Positions 37,022-46,576 of a stretch of DNA of 64,000 nucleotides are shown piece by piece. The translations under genes and the position numbers were made by a program. How positions within the stretch are numbered: position 1 is the stretch's first letter; every line of letters starts with the position of its first letter. Origin of the DNA: Exiguobacterium marinum DSM 16307 (GTDB lineage Bacteria > Bacillota > Bacilli > Exiguobacteriales > Exiguobacteriaceae). The notes under the pieces are model-generated. The model made no database searches. It was not told the origin of the DNA and saw only the letters and a program-made list of their open reading frames with translations. The stretch covers positions 1,989,878 through 2,053,877 of the forward strand of contig NZ_KK211189.1 in assembly GCF_000620845.1 (NCBI RefSeq), read 5' to 3'.

Positions 37022-39238
37022 TTAATTTGTCGAGCGCGGTGGACGACGGTCCCCGTCACGACGTGGCGGACGGCCTTCGCGAGGTGGACGGCTTTCACGT
37101 GCAGCCTTCCGTTTCGCTTCGTAAGCCTCACGCTCTTCAGGAGACAATCCTTCTAAGATGAGCGCTTTATGTGATGCGTTGACACGACCTTTATCATCGA
37201 TTTCTGTGACTTTGACTTGAATCGTATCACCGAGTTTCACCACATCCTCGACGTTCGCAACACGCTCAAGGCTGAACTCTGAAACGTGTACGAGTGCATC
37301 TTTTCCTTTGAAGAGCTCGACGAATGCGCCGAACTTCTCGATGCGGCGAACCGTTGCGTCGAATACTTCCCCAACGACGACTTCGCGAACGATATCCCCA
37401 ATCAATGACATGGCAAGATCGATCCCTTCCTGGTCGGTCGAGGCGATGAATACTGTACCATCTTGTTCAATGTCAATTTTGACACCAGTTTGATCGATGA
37501 TGCTGTTGATCATTTTACCACCCGGTCCAATGACATCGCGGATTTTATCCGGATTGATTGTCATCGTCACAATCTTCGGTGCATATTTCGATAGTTGCGT
37601 ACGTGGTGCCTCTAACGTTTCAAGCATATGATCAAGAATGTGTAGACGACCAGCACGTGCCTGCTCAAGGGCTTCCTCTAAGATTTCGCGCGTGATTCCC
37701 GCAATCTTAATATCCATTTGAAGAGCCGTGATTCCGTCTTTCGTTCCAGCAACTTTGAAGTCCATATCGCCGAGGTGATCTTCAAGTCCTTGAATATCTG
37801 TCAAGACCGTGTAGTGTTCACCTTCCATGATGAGACCCATGGCGATTCCAGCGACCGGCGCTTTGATTGGCACACCTGCATCCATCAAAGCGAGCGTCGA
37901 TCCACAGATTGACGCCTGTGAACTCGAGCCATTTGATTCGAGTACTTCCGAAACGAGACGAATCGTGTACGGGAAGTCTGCTTCTTTCGGAATAATCGGT
38001 AGAAGTGCTCGTTCACCGAGTGCCCCGTGACCAATTTCTCGACGACCTGGTGCGCGGACCGGACGTGCTTCTCCGACTGAGAACGGCGGGAAGTTATAGT
38101 GGTGCATAAAGCGCTTATTCTCTTCCAAACCGATTCCGTCGATGATTTGTGCGTCACCAATCACGCCAAGCGTTGCCACCGACATGACTTGCGTTTGACC
38201 GCGTGTGAAGAGACCAACACCATGTGCACGTGGCAATAAGCCAGTTTCTGATGCGAGCGGGCGGATGACTTCCGGGCGACGACCGTCCGGACGAACTTTG
38301 TCGACCGTAATCAAACGGCGGACTTCGTCTTTAACGAATTTGTTCAAAATGCCAGACACTTCTTTCAACTTGGCTGGTTCATCGGCGAGCGTCTCTTCAT
38401 AGGCAGCTACGTATTTAGCGATCACTTCATTGATTGCTTCGTCACGTGCATGTTTTTCTTCGACTTGGACCGCGGCGTTGATTTCTGGACGAGCCGCCTC
38501 GAGTTCTTCTGTTAAGGCGTCATCAAATTTCGATACCGTGTATTCGAACTTCGGTTTCCCAACAGCCTCTACGATCTCTGATTGGAACGCAACTAGTTTC
38601 TTGATTTCTTCATGACCGAACAGAATTGACTCGAGCATGACGTCTTCTGGTACTTCGTTCGCGCCTGCTTCAACCATGTTGATCGCATCTGCCGTTCCGG
38701 CGACTTGGAGTTCGAGGTCCGTCTGTTCGAGCTGAGCTGTCGTCGGGTTAACGACGAACTCACCGTCAACACGTCCGACCGTCGCTCCAGCAATCGGGCC
38801 ATCGAACGGGATGTCTGAAATCGAGAGTGCGATCGACGTACCGAGCATTCCCGCCATTTCAGCTGAACAATCCGGGTCGTTCGACATGACATAAATCATG
38901 ACTTGAATATCATGACGGAATCCATCTGGGAAGAGTGGACGAATTGGACGATCGATGAGACGCGATGTCAAAATCGCGTTTTCACCTGGACGACCTTCAC
39001 GGCGGAGGAATCCACCTGGAATTTTACCGACCGAGTAAAGTTTCTCCTCATAGTTGACCGTCAATGGGAAAAAGTCTAAATCTTTTGGTGCTTTTGAAGC
39101 TGTTACAGTCGCAAGGACGACCGTGTCACCATAGCGAACGAGCGCTGAGCCGTTTGCTTGCTTCGCAAGTTGACCGACCTCTACAGACAATGGGCGTCCG
39201 CCCCATTCTGTAGAGAATACTTGTTTCGTACCTAACAT
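37022..39238 (-). CDS. pnp: Polynucleotide phosphorylase
   Basis: 3'-5' phosphorolytic exoribonuclease. Two RNase PH cores (about residues 10-225 and 315-550), then KH ([19 protein letters not shown]) and S1 ([18 protein letters not shown]) domains. 738 aa, about 30 more than B. subtilis PnpA; the extra is an Arg/Pro-rich C-terminal tail after the S1 domain (see findings). Of two nearby ATGs the second is chosen, 7 bases after AGGAG. Downstream of rpsO as in most bacteria. Confidence 0.96.
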   Translation of the reverse strand: MLGTKQVFSTEWGGRPLSVEVGQLAKQANGSALVRYGDTVVLATVTASKAPKDLDFFPLTVNYEEKLYSVGKIPGGFLRREGRPGENAILTSRLIDRPIRPLFPDGFRHDIQVMIYVMSNDPDCSAEMAGMLGTSIALSISDIPFDGPIAGATVGRVDGEFVVNPTTAQLEQTDLELQVAGTADAINMVEAGANEVPEDVMLESILFGHEEIKKLVAFQSEIVEAVGKPKFEYTVSKFDDALTEELEAARPEINAAVQVEEKHARDEAINEVIAKYVAAYEETLADEPAKLKEVSGILNKFVKDEVRRLITVDKVRPDGRRPEVIRPLASETGLLPRAHGVGLFTRGQTQVMSVATLGVIGDAQIIDGIGLEENKRFMHHYNFPPFSVGEARPVRAPGRREIGHGALGERALLPIIPKEADFPYTIRLVSEVLESNGSSSQASICGSTLALMDAGVPIKAPVAGIAMGLIMEGEHYTVLTDIQGLEDHLGDMDFKVAGTKDGITALQMDIKIAGITREILEEALEQARAGRLHILDHMLETLEAPRTQLSKYAPKIVTMTINPDKIRDVIGPGGKMINSIIDQTGVKIDIEQDGTVFIASTDQEGIDLAMSLIGDIVREVVVGEVFDATVRRIEKFGAFVELFKGKDALVHVSEFSLERVANVEDVVKLGDTIQVKVTEIDDKGRVNASHKALILEGLSPEEREAYEAKRKAARESRPPREGRPPRRDGDRRPPRSTN

Positions 39239-39309
39239 GTACATTCTCCTCTCAAACCTTATCTAGTTTATTATGTAACTCATTCCTACGAATGTCTAAT
39301 CATTTTCTT

Positions 39310-39349
39310 TAAAAAGAAGAAACGGACTAGGACGTTGTCCCAGCCCGTT
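39310..39349 (-). terminator. Intrinsic terminator of rpsO
   Basis: Minus-strand 13-bp stem (39337-39349 with 39321-39333, two G-U pairs, AAC loop) followed by a T-rich tail. 127 bases separate rpsO from pnp, enough for a separate pnp promoter. Confidence 0.8.
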
Positions 39350-39365
39350 GAACAGTCTCGATCGA

Positions 39366-39635
39366 TTAACGACGGAGACCGAGGCGTTGAATCAATTCAC
39401 GGTAGCGCGTAACGTCCTTGTTACGAAGGTACGTAAGCAAGTTACGACGACGTCCAACCATTTTCAAGAGACCGCGACGTGAGTGGTGGTCTTTCTTGTG
39501 TGTACGAAGGTGGTCGTTCAATGTGTTGATTTGTTCAGTCAACACTGCCACTTGTACTTCCGGTGAACCAGTGTCACCTTGTTTTGTCGCGAAATCCGCG
39601 ATAATTTCGTTTTTACGTTCTTTTGAGAGTGCCAT
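39366..39635 (-). CDS. rpsO: 30S ribosomal protein S15
   Basis: Binds 16S rRNA helices h20-h22 early in 30S assembly. 89 aa, the standard length, beginning [15 protein letters not shown] and containing [29 protein letters not shown] lies before the ATG. The frame stays open 110 codons further upstream through the leader and the end of ribF, which is not coding. Has its own promoter and a leader of about 90 bases. Confidence 0.97.
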   Translation of the reverse strand: MALSKERKNEIIADFATKQGDTGSPEVQVAVLTEQINTLNDHLRTHKKDHHSRRGLLKMVGRRRNLLTYLRNKDVTRYRELIQRLGLRR

Positions 39636-39763
39636 TGCCTCTCCACCTCCATTTAATAAAAAATTGCCGCGTTGCCGAGCCGGCGTTGGTGAATCGTCCA
39701 GCCAAGCGAAACGGTGTACTTTGCGTACTTGACAAGGATAGCGTACCCGCCATATAAAGTCAA
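39636..39763 (-). promoter_or_regulatory. rpsO promoter and leader
   Basis: Minus strand TTGACT (39758-39763), 17-base spacer, TATCCT (39735-39740); the -35 lies inside the end of ribF. The resulting leader (about 92 bases) is GC-rich in its second half, with short complementary segments (GCCG/CGGC around a 3-base loop). S15 autoregulates through leader RNA in several bacteria, so this is a candidate, but I cannot match it to a known motif. Confidence 0.5.
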
Positions 39764-40686
39764 GATAGGATTGAACGGGCCGACACCTCATCTTGTTTGA
39801 GCTGTGCGACCAATGCATCCAAGCCATCAAATGCGCGTTCGTTACGGATAAATTGAATCCATTCGATTTCAATGACTTGCCCATATAAATCCTCTGAAAA
39901 ATCAAACAGATGACTTTCGACGGAGACCGCTCCCGTCTCGTAAAACGTCGGGCGACGTCCAACATTTGTCATAGCATAGAACGTCCGACCATCTTGAAGC
40001 TTGACTCGTGTCGCATAAACACCTAGACGTGGCATGACATAAGAAGCATCCATCAAGACGTTCGCTGTTGGAAATCCAATTGTACGTCCTCTAGCATCTC
40101 CATGTATAACTTCACCACAGATGACATAGGGAGCACCAAGTAGTTCGTGGGCCGCTTCGACTTGCCCCTCTGCCAATAACTTACGGATTCGGGTTGAAGA
40201 CACTTTTTCTCCATGCCTCGTCTGTTCTGTGACGACAGACGTTGTGAATTGATCACGCGCATGATAAGGCAGCGTCTCCATCGTCCCTTCTCCGAATTTG
40301 CCATACGAATAGTCAAATCCTGCCGTCACATGTACAGCCCCCGCGCCGATTAAATAATCATCAACAAACTGTTGCGGAGAAAGTCCAGCCAATTCTTTTG
40401 TAAACGTTAAGACGAGACAACGTTCCACCCCGAGCGCTTCAATGCGTTTCAATTTTCGGGATAACGGCGTGATATAGCGCACTGCATCCGGTTTATTTGA
40501 GAGCACTTGCTTCGGATGTGGGTCGAACGTGACGACCGTCACCGGAAGGTTATGTTCAGCTGCCACACGTTTGGCATGTGAAATCACAGCTTGATGCCCT
40601 TTATGGACACCATCAAAAAAGCCGAGTACCATGACGGATGGATACGCGTCTGGTGTATCTGGATAAGTGAGATGTCTTGTTTCCAT
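39760..40686 (-). CDS. ribF: Bifunctional riboflavin kinase / FAD synthetase
   Basis: Converts riboflavin to FMN and then FAD. The N-terminal adenylyltransferase domain has [16 protein letters not shown]; the C-terminal kinase domain (from about residue 185) has [15 protein letters not shown]. 308 aa. GGGGG precedes the ATG. Last gene of the nusA-infB-rbfA-truB operon, as in B. subtilis. Confidence 0.95.
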   Translation of the reverse strand: METRHLTYPDTPDAYPSVMVLGFFDGVHKGHQAVISHAKRVAAEHNLPVTVVTFDPHPKQVLSNKPDAVRYITPLSRKLKRIEALGVERCLVLTFTKELAGLSPQQFVDDYLIGAGAVHVTAGFDYSYGKFGEGTMETLPYHARDQFTTSVVTEQTRHGEKVSSTRIRKLLAEGQVEAAHELLGAPYVICGEVIHGDARGRTIGFPTANVLMDASYVMPRLGVYATRVKLQDGRTFYAMTNVGRRPTFYETGAVSVESHLFDFSEDLYGQVIEIEWIQFIRNERAFDGLDALVAQLKQDEVSARSILS

Positions 40687-40703
40687 ACTGTCAAAATTCC
40701 CCC

Positions 40704-41612
40704 TTAGTCGATGGCCAGCATGACCTCGACTGTAGCGTCTGTCGTTCCATCTTGTCTTCGATATAAAGCAAGAGGGATTCCTTCTTCATTATAGACAGTA
40801 AATAAATCAAATTCGAGCGAAATGCCGTTCAGTTTCCCACCGTTCCGAATATAACGTTCTCTATTCTTTGGAATTGTAATGGCCGGCCAACGCTTGATCA
40901 CGTCCTCAAGCGGCACGACATGTGCCATTCGCTCCTCGACTGTGTCGAATGCTTGTAAGGCATCGAGCGATACCGCACCGCTTTCCTCGAACGACCCAGA
41001 GCTCGTGCGACGAAGTTCACTCATGTGGGCAGGGTAACCGAGCTTCTCCCCGATTTGTACAGCGAGCGTTCGAATATACGTCCCTTTCCCACAATCGATT
41101 TCCATTCGGAATCGGCACACACCGTCTTCAAACGTCAACGCACTTGTGCGTTCCAAACGATGTATCTCGACCATGCGACGGGGACGTTCGACCGTTTGTC
41201 CTTTTCGCGCGTACTCATACAGTTTCTTCCCATTCACTTTGACCGCCGAGTAGTACGGTGGAACCTGTTCAATGGTCCCGATCAGTCGACTCATCACTTC
41301 ATCGATTTGGTCTTCATCCAATTCGTTTTCTGCAATCAACTTCTGTTCAACGACCTCACCATGAGCGTCCTCAGTCATCGTCGCGGTCCCAATCGTCACT
41401 TCGGCCACATAACGTTTTCCTTCATCCGTCAAAAAGCGGGAGAGTTTTGTCGCTCGTCCTAAACAGATGGGTAATACGCCCGTCACTTCCGGGTCAAGCG
41501 TACCCGTATGACCCACTTTTTTCGTATGAAACAATTTTCGTAATTTAAATACGCAGTCATGACTTGTCATGCCACGATCCTTATCGAGTACGAGCACTCC
41601 GTTCGGTTCCAA
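40704..41612 (-). CDS. truB: tRNA pseudouridine(55) synthase
   Basis: Makes pseudouridine 55 in the T-loop of tRNAs. Catalytic aspartate in GHTGTLDPEVTGVLPICLG; KDRGMTSHDCV near the N-terminus. About 302 aa. The in-frame ATG at 41618 directly touches the GGAGGG Shine-Dalgarno (zero spacing), so the TTG two codons later, at 6-base spacing (MEPNGVLVLDK), is the more likely start. A terminator-like hairpin lies immediately upstream. Confidence 0.94.
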   Translation of the reverse strand: MEPNGVLVLDKDRGMTSHDCVFKLRKLFHTKKVGHTGTLDPEVTGVLPICLGRATKLSRFLTDEGKRYVAEVTIGTATMTEDAHGEVVEQKLIAENELDEDQIDEVMSRLIGTIEQVPPYYSAVKVNGKKLYEYARKGQTVERPRRMVEIHRLERTSALTFEDGVCRFRMEIDCGKGTYIRTLAVQIGEKLGYPAHMSELRRTSSGSFEESGAVSLDALQAFDTVEERMAHVVPLEDVIKRWPAITIPKNRERYIRNGGKLNGISLEFDLFTVYNEEGIPLALYRRQDGTTDATVEVMLAID

Positions 41613-41628
41613 TTTCATCCCTCCATAT

Positions 41629-41656
41629 AAAAAAAGGGAGAACGACGTCTCCCCTT
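41629..41656 (-). terminator. Terminator-like hairpin between rbfA and truB
   Basis: Minus-strand stem AAGGGGAGA/TTCTCCCTT around CGTCG, followed by a T run. It is internal to the operon: only 15-20 bases separate it from the truB start. Confidence 0.75.
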
Positions 41657-41660
41657 CTAC

Positions 41661-42008
41661 TTATTGATCTTTGTTCAAATCACGAATCAATGAATCGATA
41701 TGCGTACCATATGCGACTGATGAGTCGTATTCAAACGAGATTTCTGGTGTTTTCCGAAGACGGATGCGGTTCCCGATTTCGCGACGGATAAATCCTTTCG
41801 CTTTGTCGAGACCTGCTTGCGTTTCTGCTTTCACATCTTCCTCATCACCGAGCACCGTATAATAGACCGTTGCTTGCTGTAAGTCCCCCGTCACGTCAAC
41901 GCTCGTGATTGTAGCGTTTTTAGTGCGCGGGTCACTGACTTCCCGTAACAAGACGTCTGTAATTTCTTTACGCATTTGCTCGGCGACACGTTGGGCACGA
42001 ATATTCAT
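41661..42008 (-). CDS. rbfA: Ribosome-binding factor A
   Basis: Single KH-type domain protein needed for late 16S rRNA maturation. 115 aa with the family features [25 protein letters not shown] [14 protein letters not shown], and [23 protein letters not shown] precedes the ATG. 18 bases after infB. Confidence 0.95.
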   Translation of the reverse strand: MNIRAQRVAEQMRKEITDVLLREVSDPRTKNATITSVDVTGDLQQATVYYTVLGDEEDVKAETQAGLDKAKGFIRREIGNRIRLRKTPEISFEYDSSVAYGTHIDSLIRDLNKDQ

Positions 42009-42026
42009 ACGTGATCCCTCCTCACA

Positions 42027-44222
42027 TTATTTACGTTCGATTTCTTTCATGACGAACGCTTCGATGACATCCTCTACTTTGATGTCATCAAACTTCTCTA
42101 CTTTAATCCCACACTCATACCCTGTCGCAACTTCTTTCACGTCATCTTTGTAGCGGCGAAGTGTATCGAGTTTACCTTCGTACACGACGATTCCGTTACG
42201 AATGACACGGACACCTGCGTCACGTGTGATTTTACCTTCTGTCACATAACAACCTGCAATCGTACCGACTTTCGATACTTTGAAGACATCACGGACTTCA
42301 ACTTGACCAGTGATTTCTTCGACGAATTCTGGATCAAGCATACCTTTCATCGCGCTCTCAATTTCTTCGATCGCGTTGTAAATGATGCGGTGAAGACGCA
42401 TTTCAACATTTTCTTGTTCAGCCATTGAACGGGCGTTTCCGTCAGGACGAACGTTGAATCCGATAATCACGGCGTTTGCCGCTGATGCGAGGATCACGTC
42501 ACCTTCTGTGATTGCACCGACACCTTGGTGGACGATATTGACTTTGACGCCTTCTACATCAATTTTGCGGAGTGACCCAGCCAATGCTTCTGCTGAACCT
42601 TGAACGTCCGCTTTGATGATCACGTTCAAATCTTTCACTTCACCTTCTTGAATGCGGCTGAACAAGTCATCAAGACTTACTTTCGCTGATTCACGGCGCT
42701 GTGACTCGAGGTAACGTTGGTAACGTTTCTCTCCGATTGCACGTGCTTTTTTCTCATCTTCAAAGACGATGAACTGGTCACCGGCTTGTGGAACATCGTT
42801 CAAACCTGTGATTTCAATCGGCGTTGATGGACCGACTTGTTTCACACGGCGGCCAATATCGTTGACCATTGCCCGTACTCGACCGAACGTGCTACCGACG
42901 ACGATTGGATCTCCGATGCGAAGTGTACCGTGTTGAACGAGCAGTGTAGCGACCGGTCCGCGTCCTTTATCGAGTTTTGCTTCGATGACTGAACCACGAG
43001 CTGGCATTTCAGGTGTTGACTTGTACTCTTCAACTTCAGATACGAGGAGAATCATCTCGAGCAACTCGTCAATTCCTTCGCCTTTAATCGCAGAAATTGG
43101 AACGAAGATTGTTTCGCCACCCCACTCTTCAGGAATGAGACCGAACTCTGTCAATTCTTGTTTGACACGGTCAGGGTTTGCGCCTTCTTTATCCATTTTG
43201 TTCACCGCAACGATGATTGGAACGTTCGCCGCTTTCGCGTGTGAGATTGCTTCTTCTGTCTGTGGCATGACGCCATCGTCAGCAGCTACGACGATGATGG
43301 CGATATCTGTCACTTCCGCACCGCGGGCACGCATCGTTGTGAACGCCGCGTGACCTGGTGTATCAAGGAATGTGATTTTCTTATCGTTAACAGAAACCTG
43401 ATACGCCCCGATATGTTGCGTGATTCCACCAGCTTCTCCTGCTACGACTTTCGTGTTGCGAATCGAGTCAAGAAGCGTTGTTTTCCCGTGGTCAACGTGA
43501 CCCATGATTGTAACGACAGCCGGGCGCTCTTCAAGATCATATTGCGAGAAGTCAACCTCAACTGTTTCAAAGTCCGTCTCATCTACGACAACTTCTTTTT
43601 CGACTTCATAACCGAACTCGGTTGCGAGTAACTCAATTGTCTCGTCATCGAGCGTTTGGTTAATCGTAGCCATCACACCAAGCCCCATCAATTTCATGAT
43701 GATTTCGTTCGGCTTTTTGTTCATTTTTTCTGCAAGATCTGAAACGCTGAGTACATCTTCATATTTGATGACGTTACCCATCTCGGCCTCTTGCGCGAGT
43801 CGAGCCGCTTTCCGTTGGCTCGTCTTCGAGTTTGGATCGGCTTCTTGTGGGATGGCAGCTTTTACTGGTTTGCCTTTGCCTTTCCCTTTTCCACGTTTTT
43901 TATTGCGTGGGTCGTTGTAACGGTTTTGACCACCGCGATTGTTTTGACCGCCACGGTTTTGTTGCCCCGCTTGCGGACGTGCTTTTGGAGCTTCTTTTTT
44001 CTCTTGCTTCGGTTCGTTCGAAGTTGAAGCCGGTTTTGATTCAGCTTGTTTCTCGGCACGATATTTCTCAGGATTGAACACTCGGTCTAACTGTTTTACC
44101 GTTTCCTCGTCGAGGACGGCCATGTGATTTTTCACCGATTTGTTCAATTTTTCTAATTGAGTAATGACTTGTTTACTCGTTACATTCTGTTCTTTTGCAA
44201 ATTCATAGACGCGTTTTCCCAA
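42027..44222 (-). CDS. infB: Translation initiation factor IF-2
   Basis: GTPase that places initiator tRNA on the 30S subunit and promotes subunit joining. 731 aa: N-terminal IF2_N domain ([14 protein letters not shown]), a low-complexity basic region (about residues 70-130) rich in GGQNRGG-type repeats and Lys/Gly, the G domain with [20 protein letters not shown] and NKMD, then beta barrels and the initiator-tRNA-binding C2 domain. The start is a TTG 7 bases after GGAGG; an ATG five codons earlier overlaps the Shine-Dalgarno. Confidence 0.96.
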   Translation of the reverse strand: MGKRVYEFAKEQNVTSKQVITQLEKLNKSVKNHMAVLDEETVKQLDRVFNPEKYRAEKQAESKPASTSNEPKQEKKEAPKARPQAGQQNRGGQNNRGGQNRYNDPRNKKRGKGKGKGKPVKAAIPQEADPNSKTSQRKAARLAQEAEMGNVIKYEDVLSVSDLAEKMNKKPNEIIMKLMGLGVMATINQTLDDETIELLATEFGYEVEKEVVVDETDFETVEVDFSQYDLEERPAVVTIMGHVDHGKTTLLDSIRNTKVVAGEAGGITQHIGAYQVSVNDKKITFLDTPGHAAFTTMRARGAEVTDIAIIVVAADDGVMPQTEEAISHAKAANVPIIVAVNKMDKEGANPDRVKQELTEFGLIPEEWGGETIFVPISAIKGEGIDELLEMILLVSEVEEYKSTPEMPARGSVIEAKLDKGRGPVATLLVQHGTLRIGDPIVVGSTFGRVRAMVNDIGRRVKQVGPSTPIEITGLNDVPQAGDQFIVFEDEKKARAIGEKRYQRYLESQRRESAKVSLDDLFSRIQEGEVKDLNVIIKADVQGSAEALAGSLRKIDVEGVKVNIVHQGVGAITEGDVILASAANAVIIGFNVRPDGNARSMAEQENVEMRLHRIIYNAIEEIESAMKGMLDPEFVEEITGQVEVRDVFKVSKVGTIAGCYVTEGKITRDAGVRVIRNGIVVYEGKLDTLRRYKDDVKEVATGYECGIKVEKFDDIKVEDVIEAFVMKEIERK

Positions 44223-44243
44223 AGCATCCACCTCCATTAATAG

Positions 44244-44540
44244 TTAAGAGAGAAGTTGCTTAAGCTTGTTCGCAAATCCGGATTCCGTGACCGATACGAC
44301 GACACGCATATCTTTACCAAGTGCAGCGCCGATTGTGTAGCGATCGCTCACTTCAATCAATGGCACTTGATAAGACGCACACTTGTCAGAGACTCGTTTT
44401 TTCGTCGAGGCCCCTGCATCTCCGGCTAGAATGACGAGCTTGGCACGGCCCGCTCGGACATCCTTCAATACAAACTCTTCTCCCATCGTTACTTTCCTCG
44501 CTCGAGCAGCAAGGCCTAACAATGATTCCCACTGACTCAT
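44244..44540 (-). CDS. ylxQ: L7Ae-family RNA-binding protein YlxQ
   Basis: 98-aa kink-turn-binding protein of the L7Ae/L30e family (GEEFVLKDVRAGRAKLVILAGDAG and RYTIGAALGKDMRVVVSV). Overlaps the ylxR stop by four bases. The conserved nusA-ylxR-ylxQ-infB order is seen here. Its physiological RNA target is not firmly established. Confidence 0.92.
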   Translation of the reverse strand: MSQWESLLGLAARARKVTMGEEFVLKDVRAGRAKLVILAGDAGASTKKRVSDKCASYQVPLIEVSDRYTIGAALGKDMRVVVSVTESGFANKLKQLLS

Positions 44541-44806
44541 GATTCGTCACCTGCGACAGTTTTCAACTGTTCATACAAGTCATCGTTCGTCTTTACTTTC
44601 AAGTGATGGTCGAGCGTCCGTTTTTTCTCTGCTTGACGAACAACATCGATATCTTTTGATAAGTAAGCCCCACGACCGTTCACTTTGCCCGTCTGATCGA
44701 TGACTACGTCACCTTCAGGCGTTCGAACGACACGAATCAATTCTTTTTTCGGGAGCATTTCTTGTGTGACCACACACTTACGCAAAGGAAGTTTCTTTTG
44801 CTTCAT
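44537..44806 (-). CDS. ylxR: YlxR (RnpM) RNA-binding protein
   Basis: 89-aa basic protein with the DUF448 signatures RKCVVTQEMLPKKELIRVVR and GRGAYLSKD. In B. subtilis YlxR has been described as a modulator of RNase P and of transcription. Of two ATGs the second (44804-44806) is 7 bases from GAGG and is preferred; the first overlaps the nusA stop. Confidence 0.92.
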   Translation of the reverse strand: MKQKKLPLRKCVVTQEMLPKKELIRVVRTPEGDVVIDQTGKVNGRGAYLSKDIDVVRQAEKKRTLDHHLKVKTNDDLYEQLKTVAGDES

Positions 44807-44808
44807 GG

Positions 44809-45972
44809 TCATTCCTCTTCTTTCACCGCAGTCGTTTCAACTGTAGCATTTGATAAGTCTTGTTCAACTTCATTTTGAACAATTTCTGATTCGGATTCAA
44901 CTTTTTCAGCGAACGTATCGAACAAGTCGAGTGCTTCCGCATCCGTTTCACTCTTAATGTCGATTTTCCATCCTGTCAATTTCGCAGCAAGGCGTGCGTT
45001 CTGCCCACGTTTCCCGATTGCGAGAGACAATTGATAATCTGGTACGACGACCGTTGTTGATTTCGCCGGTTCATTGACATATACGGCAACGACTTGAGCC
45101 GGGCTAAGTGCATTACGGACAAACTCTTTTGGGTCTTCAGACCAGCGAACGATATCAATTTTCTCACCGTTCAACTCATCGACAATCGTTTGGACACGCT
45201 GTCCTTTCGGTCCAACACACGCCCCGACCGGATCGACGATATCCGAATGAACAGCGATTTTCGAACGGTCACCTGCTTCACGCGATACAGACATGACGTC
45301 GACTGTCCCGTTTGAAATCTCAGGCACTTCAAGTTCAAATAGACGGCGCAAAAGTCCAGGATGCGTACGTGATACTTGAATCGCTGCACCAGATCCTTTT
45401 GTCGTCGAATCAACTTTTGTAACGTATACTTTAATTCGGTCATGAATCTGGTATGACTCATTTGGCATCTGTTCATTCGGTGTAAGGACCGCTTCAATGT
45501 TGTTTTCTAAACCGATATACAAGTTGCGCGGGTCAAAACGTTCCACGATTCCAGTCATGATTTCGTCTTCTTTGTCCGCGAAGTGGTTGTAGATGCGTTC
45601 GCGTTCGGCTTCACGCATTTTTTGTGTAACCACTTGTTTTGCGGTCATCGCTGCGACACGTCCGAAATCACTTGGTGTGACTTCTTCTTTATGAAAATCA
45701 CCAAGCTCATAGTTCGGATCGATTTCGTGTGCCTCTTCGAGTGAGAGCTGTTGATCTGGTTGTGTGAGTCGCTCTACGACTTCTAGTAGTGCGTAGACAC
45801 GGATATCTCCCGTCACCTGGTCGAACTCGACTTTCACGTGCTCATTCGGATTCGCCACGTTGCGACGATATGCAGAAATGAGCGCTTGTTCGAGTGCTTC
45901 GATAATAATATTTTTGTCGATTCCTTTTTCTTTGGCAATCTGATCGATTGTAGTGAGTAATTGTGGACCCAT
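44809..45972 (-). CDS. nusA: Transcription termination/antitermination factor NusA
   Basis: RNA-polymerase-associated factor that acts on pausing and intrinsic termination. N-terminal domain (about residues 1-130), S1 (about 135-200), and two KH domains (KIAVHSDIVDPVGACVGPKGQRVQTI and LSLAIGKRGQNARLAAKLTGWKIDI). 387 aa: a slightly longer acidic C-terminus than B. subtilis NusA (371), without the acidic repeats of E. coli. AAGGAG precedes the ATG. The many hairpins in this window make NusA-dependent termination relevant to local gene expression. Confidence 0.96.
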   Translation of the reverse strand: MGPQLLTTIDQIAKEKGIDKNIIIEALEQALISAYRRNVANPNEHVKVEFDQVTGDIRVYALLEVVERLTQPDQQLSLEEAHEIDPNYELGDFHKEEVTPSDFGRVAAMTAKQVVTQKMREAERERIYNHFADKEDEIMTGIVERFDPRNLYIGLENNIEAVLTPNEQMPNESYQIHDRIKVYVTKVDSTTKGSGAAIQVSRTHPGLLRRLFELEVPEISNGTVDVMSVSREAGDRSKIAVHSDIVDPVGACVGPKGQRVQTIVDELNGEKIDIVRWSEDPKEFVRNALSPAQVVAVYVNEPAKSTTVVVPDYQLSLAIGKRGQNARLAAKLTGWKIDIKSETDAEALDLFDTFAEKVESESEIVQNEVEQDLSNATVETTAVKEEE

Positions 45973-45986
45973 CTTCTTCCCTCTCC

Positions 45987-46457
45987 TTAACTAAACGTGA
46001 CCGCTAAGCGGGCTTGTGCAATTTTGTCTACCGGTAGCGATACCGCTTTTTTTCTTGTCTTGATGCGCGTCTCGATCACGACCGTTTCCCCATCATATGC
46101 CGTCAAAATTCCTTCAAACTCTTTGGCACCATCGATCGGAGCGAACGTTTTCATGTAGACGTTTTTGCCTACCGCACGTTCAAAATCGCTCGGCTTTTTC
46201 AGCGGACGCTCCGCACCAGGACTCGAGACATCAAGATAATAAGCCTGTTCAATCGGATCGGATTCGTTCAGTTTTTCCGAGAGTTGTTCATTGATATTGA
46301 CGCAATCGTCTAAATCGACGCCCCCTGGTTTATCGATATAGACACGCAAGAACCAGTCAGGACCCTCTTTTACGAATTCCACATCGACCAATTCCATGTT
46401 TTCTCGTTCGACGATTGGCGACGCAATCGATTCAACGACTTCTGTTATTTTGGACAC
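45987..46457 (-). CDS. rimP: Ribosome maturation factor RimP
   Basis: 30S assembly factor, 156 aa. ELVDVEFVKEGPDWFLRVYID and DCVNINEQLSEKLNESDPI are the typical signatures, with YLDVSSPGAERPL in the middle. The start is a GTG 6 bases after GGAGGG (MSKITEVVESI); the ATG two codons before it touches the Shine-Dalgarno. First gene of the rimP-nusA-ylxR-ylxQ-infB-rbfA-truB-ribF operon. Confidence 0.93.
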   Translation of the reverse strand: MSKITEVVESIASPIVERENMELVDVEFVKEGPDWFLRVYIDKPGGVDLDDCVNINEQLSEKLNESDPIEQAYYLDVSSPGAERPLKKPSDFERAVGKNVYMKTFAPIDGAKEFEGILTAYDGETVVIETRIKTRKKAVSLPVDKIAQARLAVTFS

Positions 46458-46483
46458 TCTCATCCCTCCTTCTGGCTTTTACA

Positions 46484-46516
46484 TACAAGAAAGGAGTAGG
46501 GTTCCCTACTCCTTTC
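46484..46516 (-). terminator. Perfect hairpin between polC and rimP
   Basis: 13-bp perfect stem GAAAGGAGTAGGG/CCCTACTCCTTTC with a 2-base centre; the tail TTGT is a weak T tract. It may end polC transcription, but it also lies downstream of the likely rimP promoter. Confidence 0.75.
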
Positions 46517-46545
46517 CGTCGTAGTATCCAACTTTGTTCGATACT

Positions 46546-46575
46546 AATATATCATATTTTCCCGATAATTCGCAA
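46546..46575 (-). promoter_or_regulatory. Probable promoter of the rimP-nusA-infB operon
   Basis: Minus strand TTGCGA, 18-base spacer, TATATT, immediately after the polC stop. The transcript would pass through the 13-bp hairpin before reaching rimP. Confidence 0.55.
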
Positions 46576-46576
46576 C

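Noticed and set aside
39636..39965. N-terminal extension of S15 by about 110 codons
   Set aside because: It runs antisense-like through a promoter, leader and the end of ribF. The conserved S15 start [10 protein letters not shown] has its own good Shine-Dalgarno.
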